Assembly (NCBI GenBank): GCA_900549675.1 | Contig: URPG01000111.1 | Coordinates: 1 to 7,004 of the forward strand | Reading direction: 5' to 3' | Source of the DNA: an uncultured Oscillospiraceae bacterium | GTDB taxonomy: Bacteria; Bacillota; Clostridia; Oscillospirales; Acutalibacteraceae | Length of the DNA: 7,004 nt | Shown here: positions 6,148 to 7,004 of the stretch, one piece after another | Layout of the letters: every line of letters begins with the position of its first letter | Position numbering within the stretch: the stretch's first letter is position 1 | Position numbers and translations under genes: made by a program | Notes under the pieces: generated by a model | The model's database searches: none | Told to the model about the DNA's origin: nothing | What the model saw: the letters and a program-made list of their open reading frames with translations, nothing else

Positions 6148-6755
6148 TTATTTTACTCTATATTTTTTCAAAAGCCGATAAGCCAAAACGGACAGCAAAA
6201 TATAAAATAGGGCAAAAAAGATAATATGCCCCGGCCCGAGAGGATATGGTGCGACATCTCCCTGCTTGAAAAGCAGTAAAGATAAAATGCCTGTAAGCAT
6301 GGATAAAGGCATAAAAAGAGAAATAACAATATTGAGCCAAGTGATGAAAAAAGACGGCTTGTCGCTGGAGAGCGCTCGGCCAATAAAATATCCTGCACCG
6401 CCAATTGCCTGAATAATCATAGAGCCCCAGACCACGCTGATGGTTTGATCAGAATACCAGCCGCCGAAACCGCAAAACAAACCAATGAATATAAAAGCAG
6501 TGGAGGCGACATATAAAATCTGACTTGTTGATTTATTGTCTTTCTTCGGCTGATGGTCTTCTAAGACTGTTCCTTTAAGAATATAGTCGGTGCTTACACC
6601 AAAATATTCGCTTATGGCAACAATCCTTTCTAATTCGGGAACGCTTTGTTCACTCTCCCATTTAGAAACCGCCTGCCGTGATACCTGAATTTGTTCAGCG
6701 AGCTCTTCCTGCGAAATGCCCTTCGATTTTCTCAGAGATTGAATTCTATTTGCAT
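6148..6755 (-). pseudogene. XRE-family HTH regulator with four membrane segments, apparent start frameshift
   Basis: From 6753 down to 6148 one frame is open and encodes 201 residues. The first part is a Cro/CI-type helix-turn-helix (ANRIQSLRKSKG, then QEELAEQIQVSRQAVSKWES, ending about TDYILKG, residue 70). A polar linker follows, then four hydrophobic segments (about residues 81-101, 108-129, 138-165 and 174-196). It would be a membrane-tethered DNA-binding protein; its target and signal are unknown. The frame has no ATG, GTG or TTG until the TTG at 6480, which lies after the HTH. The ATG at 6755, with an excellent ribosome binding site, reads in a different frame and stops after 7 codons at 6732. 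Adding one G after that ATG gives M-ANRIQSL, the usual N-terminus of this clostridial family. It may be a true frameshift, a sequencing error, or an unusual start such as ATT at 6744. The domain reading is firm; the broken status is probable. Confidence 0.75.
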
Positions 6756-6762
6756 AACAGTT

Positions 6763-6768
6763 CCTCCT
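6763..6768 (-). promoter_or_regulatory. Ribosome binding site of the XRE membrane regulator
   Basis: On the minus strand AGGAGG (6768-6763) lies 7 nt before the ATG at 6755, the ideal arrangement. It is the main evidence that the ancestral start codon was this ATG even though the HTH frame does not line up with it. Confidence 0.85.
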
Positions 6769-6779
6769 TTTCTACTTTT

Positions 6780-6808
6780 ATCATACATAATAAGCAGTTG
6801 CATGACCA
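6780..6808 (-). promoter_or_regulatory. Candidate promoter of the XRE membrane regulator
   Basis: On the minus strand, TGGTCA (6808-6803, 4 of 6 to consensus) is followed after 17 nt by TATGAT (6785-6780, 5 of 6). A start near 6773 would give a short leader of about 18 nt that just includes the ribosome binding site. Inverted arms CAGTTG (6795-6800) and CAACTG (6831-6836) lie in the spacer and upstream of the -35 box. Confidence 0.35.
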
Positions 6809-7004
6809 CCAACTTAACTTGGGGATTTGTCAACTGACGGTTGCTGTTACATTTTTTCATCTTTTTAGGGCAAATTTAAGGTTCAAAATCAAACTTTATC
6901 ATAGTTAAAAAATTTTATAGCGCTTCTCAATACAACGTGACCGGTAATTTACAGATTGAATGAAATATTATTATAACATAATATTGAAGCAAACAAATAG
7001 TTAA
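6809..7004. other. AT-rich non-coding right flank
   Basis: No convincing gene is seen on either strand from the regulator leader to the window edge. The plus-strand frame at 6678-6908 is mostly antisense to the HTH region and has no ribosome binding site. Near the edge an 8-bp inverted repeat, AATATTAT (6964-6971) and ATAATATT (6978-6985), encloses a minus-strand TATAAT (6975-6970), which could belong to a second upstream promoter, although no good -35 box is present. Confidence 0.5.
6964..6985. repeat. Perfect 8-bp AT-only inverted repeat
   Basis: The arms AATATTAT and ATAATATT are separated by TATAAC. It has no GC in the arms, so it is not a terminator. It could be an operator over a distal -10-like TATAAT on the minus strand, or chance in AT-rich DNA. 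Confidence 0.3.

Noticed and set aside
6148..6480. TTG at 6480 as the real start of a 110-residue membrane protein
   Set aside because: The same frame stays open upstream through a complete HTH domain, the TTG is inside the first membrane helix, and no Shine-Dalgarno sequence precedes it.
6828..6833. Perfect minus-strand TTGACA as the -35 box of the regulator gene
   Set aside because: No -10-like hexamer lies 16-18 nt downstream (the sequence there is GGTGGT), so it is not assigned as a promoter by itself.
1..7004. Mobile element, CRISPR array, tRNA/rRNA, riboswitch or defence island
   Set aside because: No transposase or integrase motifs, no regularly spaced direct repeats, no cloverleaf or conserved RNA core, and no toxin-antitoxin or nuclease genes were recognised; gene content is housekeeping.

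Overview
The window looks like chromosomal housekeeping DNA from a low-to-moderate GC Gram-positive bacterium, most likely a member of the Clostridia. Three things point there: a single-chain (alpha2-type) glycyl-tRNA synthetase, strong AGGAGG-type ribosome binding sites with AT-rich sigma-A-like promoters, and protein sequences (the SDR enzyme, and the XRE regulator with its 'SRQAVSKWESEQS' helix region) that match clostridial families known to me. The genus cannot be fixed from the sequence alone.

Layout from left to right: (1) the 3' three-quarters of glyS, on the plus strand and cut by the window edge; (2) a symmetric hairpin terminator; (3) a minus-strand short-chain dehydrogenase/reductase of the gluconate 5-dehydrogenase-like group, with its own promoter and a possible operator at the start site; (4) alr, alanine racemase, also minus strand; (5) a 304-nt divergent intergenic region with one promoter for alr and one for the next gene; (6) a plus-strand P-type ATPase of the CtpE (calcium transporter) group; (7) a second symmetric terminator; (8) a minus-strand gene for an XRE-type DNA-binding domain joined to four membrane segments, whose well-placed ATG is out of frame with its coding sequence; (9) about 250 nt of AT-rich leader to the end of the window.

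The genes do not form one pathway. glyS supplies charged tRNA-Gly, alr makes D-alanine for peptidoglycan, the ATPase moves a cation (probably Ca2+) across the membrane, and the SDR is probably a sugar-acid or polyol oxidoreductase. Both convergent gene pairs share one bidirectional terminator. alr and the SDR lie head-to-tail with no clear terminator between them, so alr transcripts may run on into the SDR gene.

I found no phage genes, insertion sequence, CRISPR array, tRNA, rRNA or recognisable riboswitch. The most notable observation is the apparent frameshift at the start of the membrane-anchored XRE regulator. Next are the unusual ion-site residues of the CtpE-like pump, the Asn-to-Asp change in the SDR catalytic tetrad, and palindromes lying inside two promoters. 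I see no convincing new multi-gene system here.
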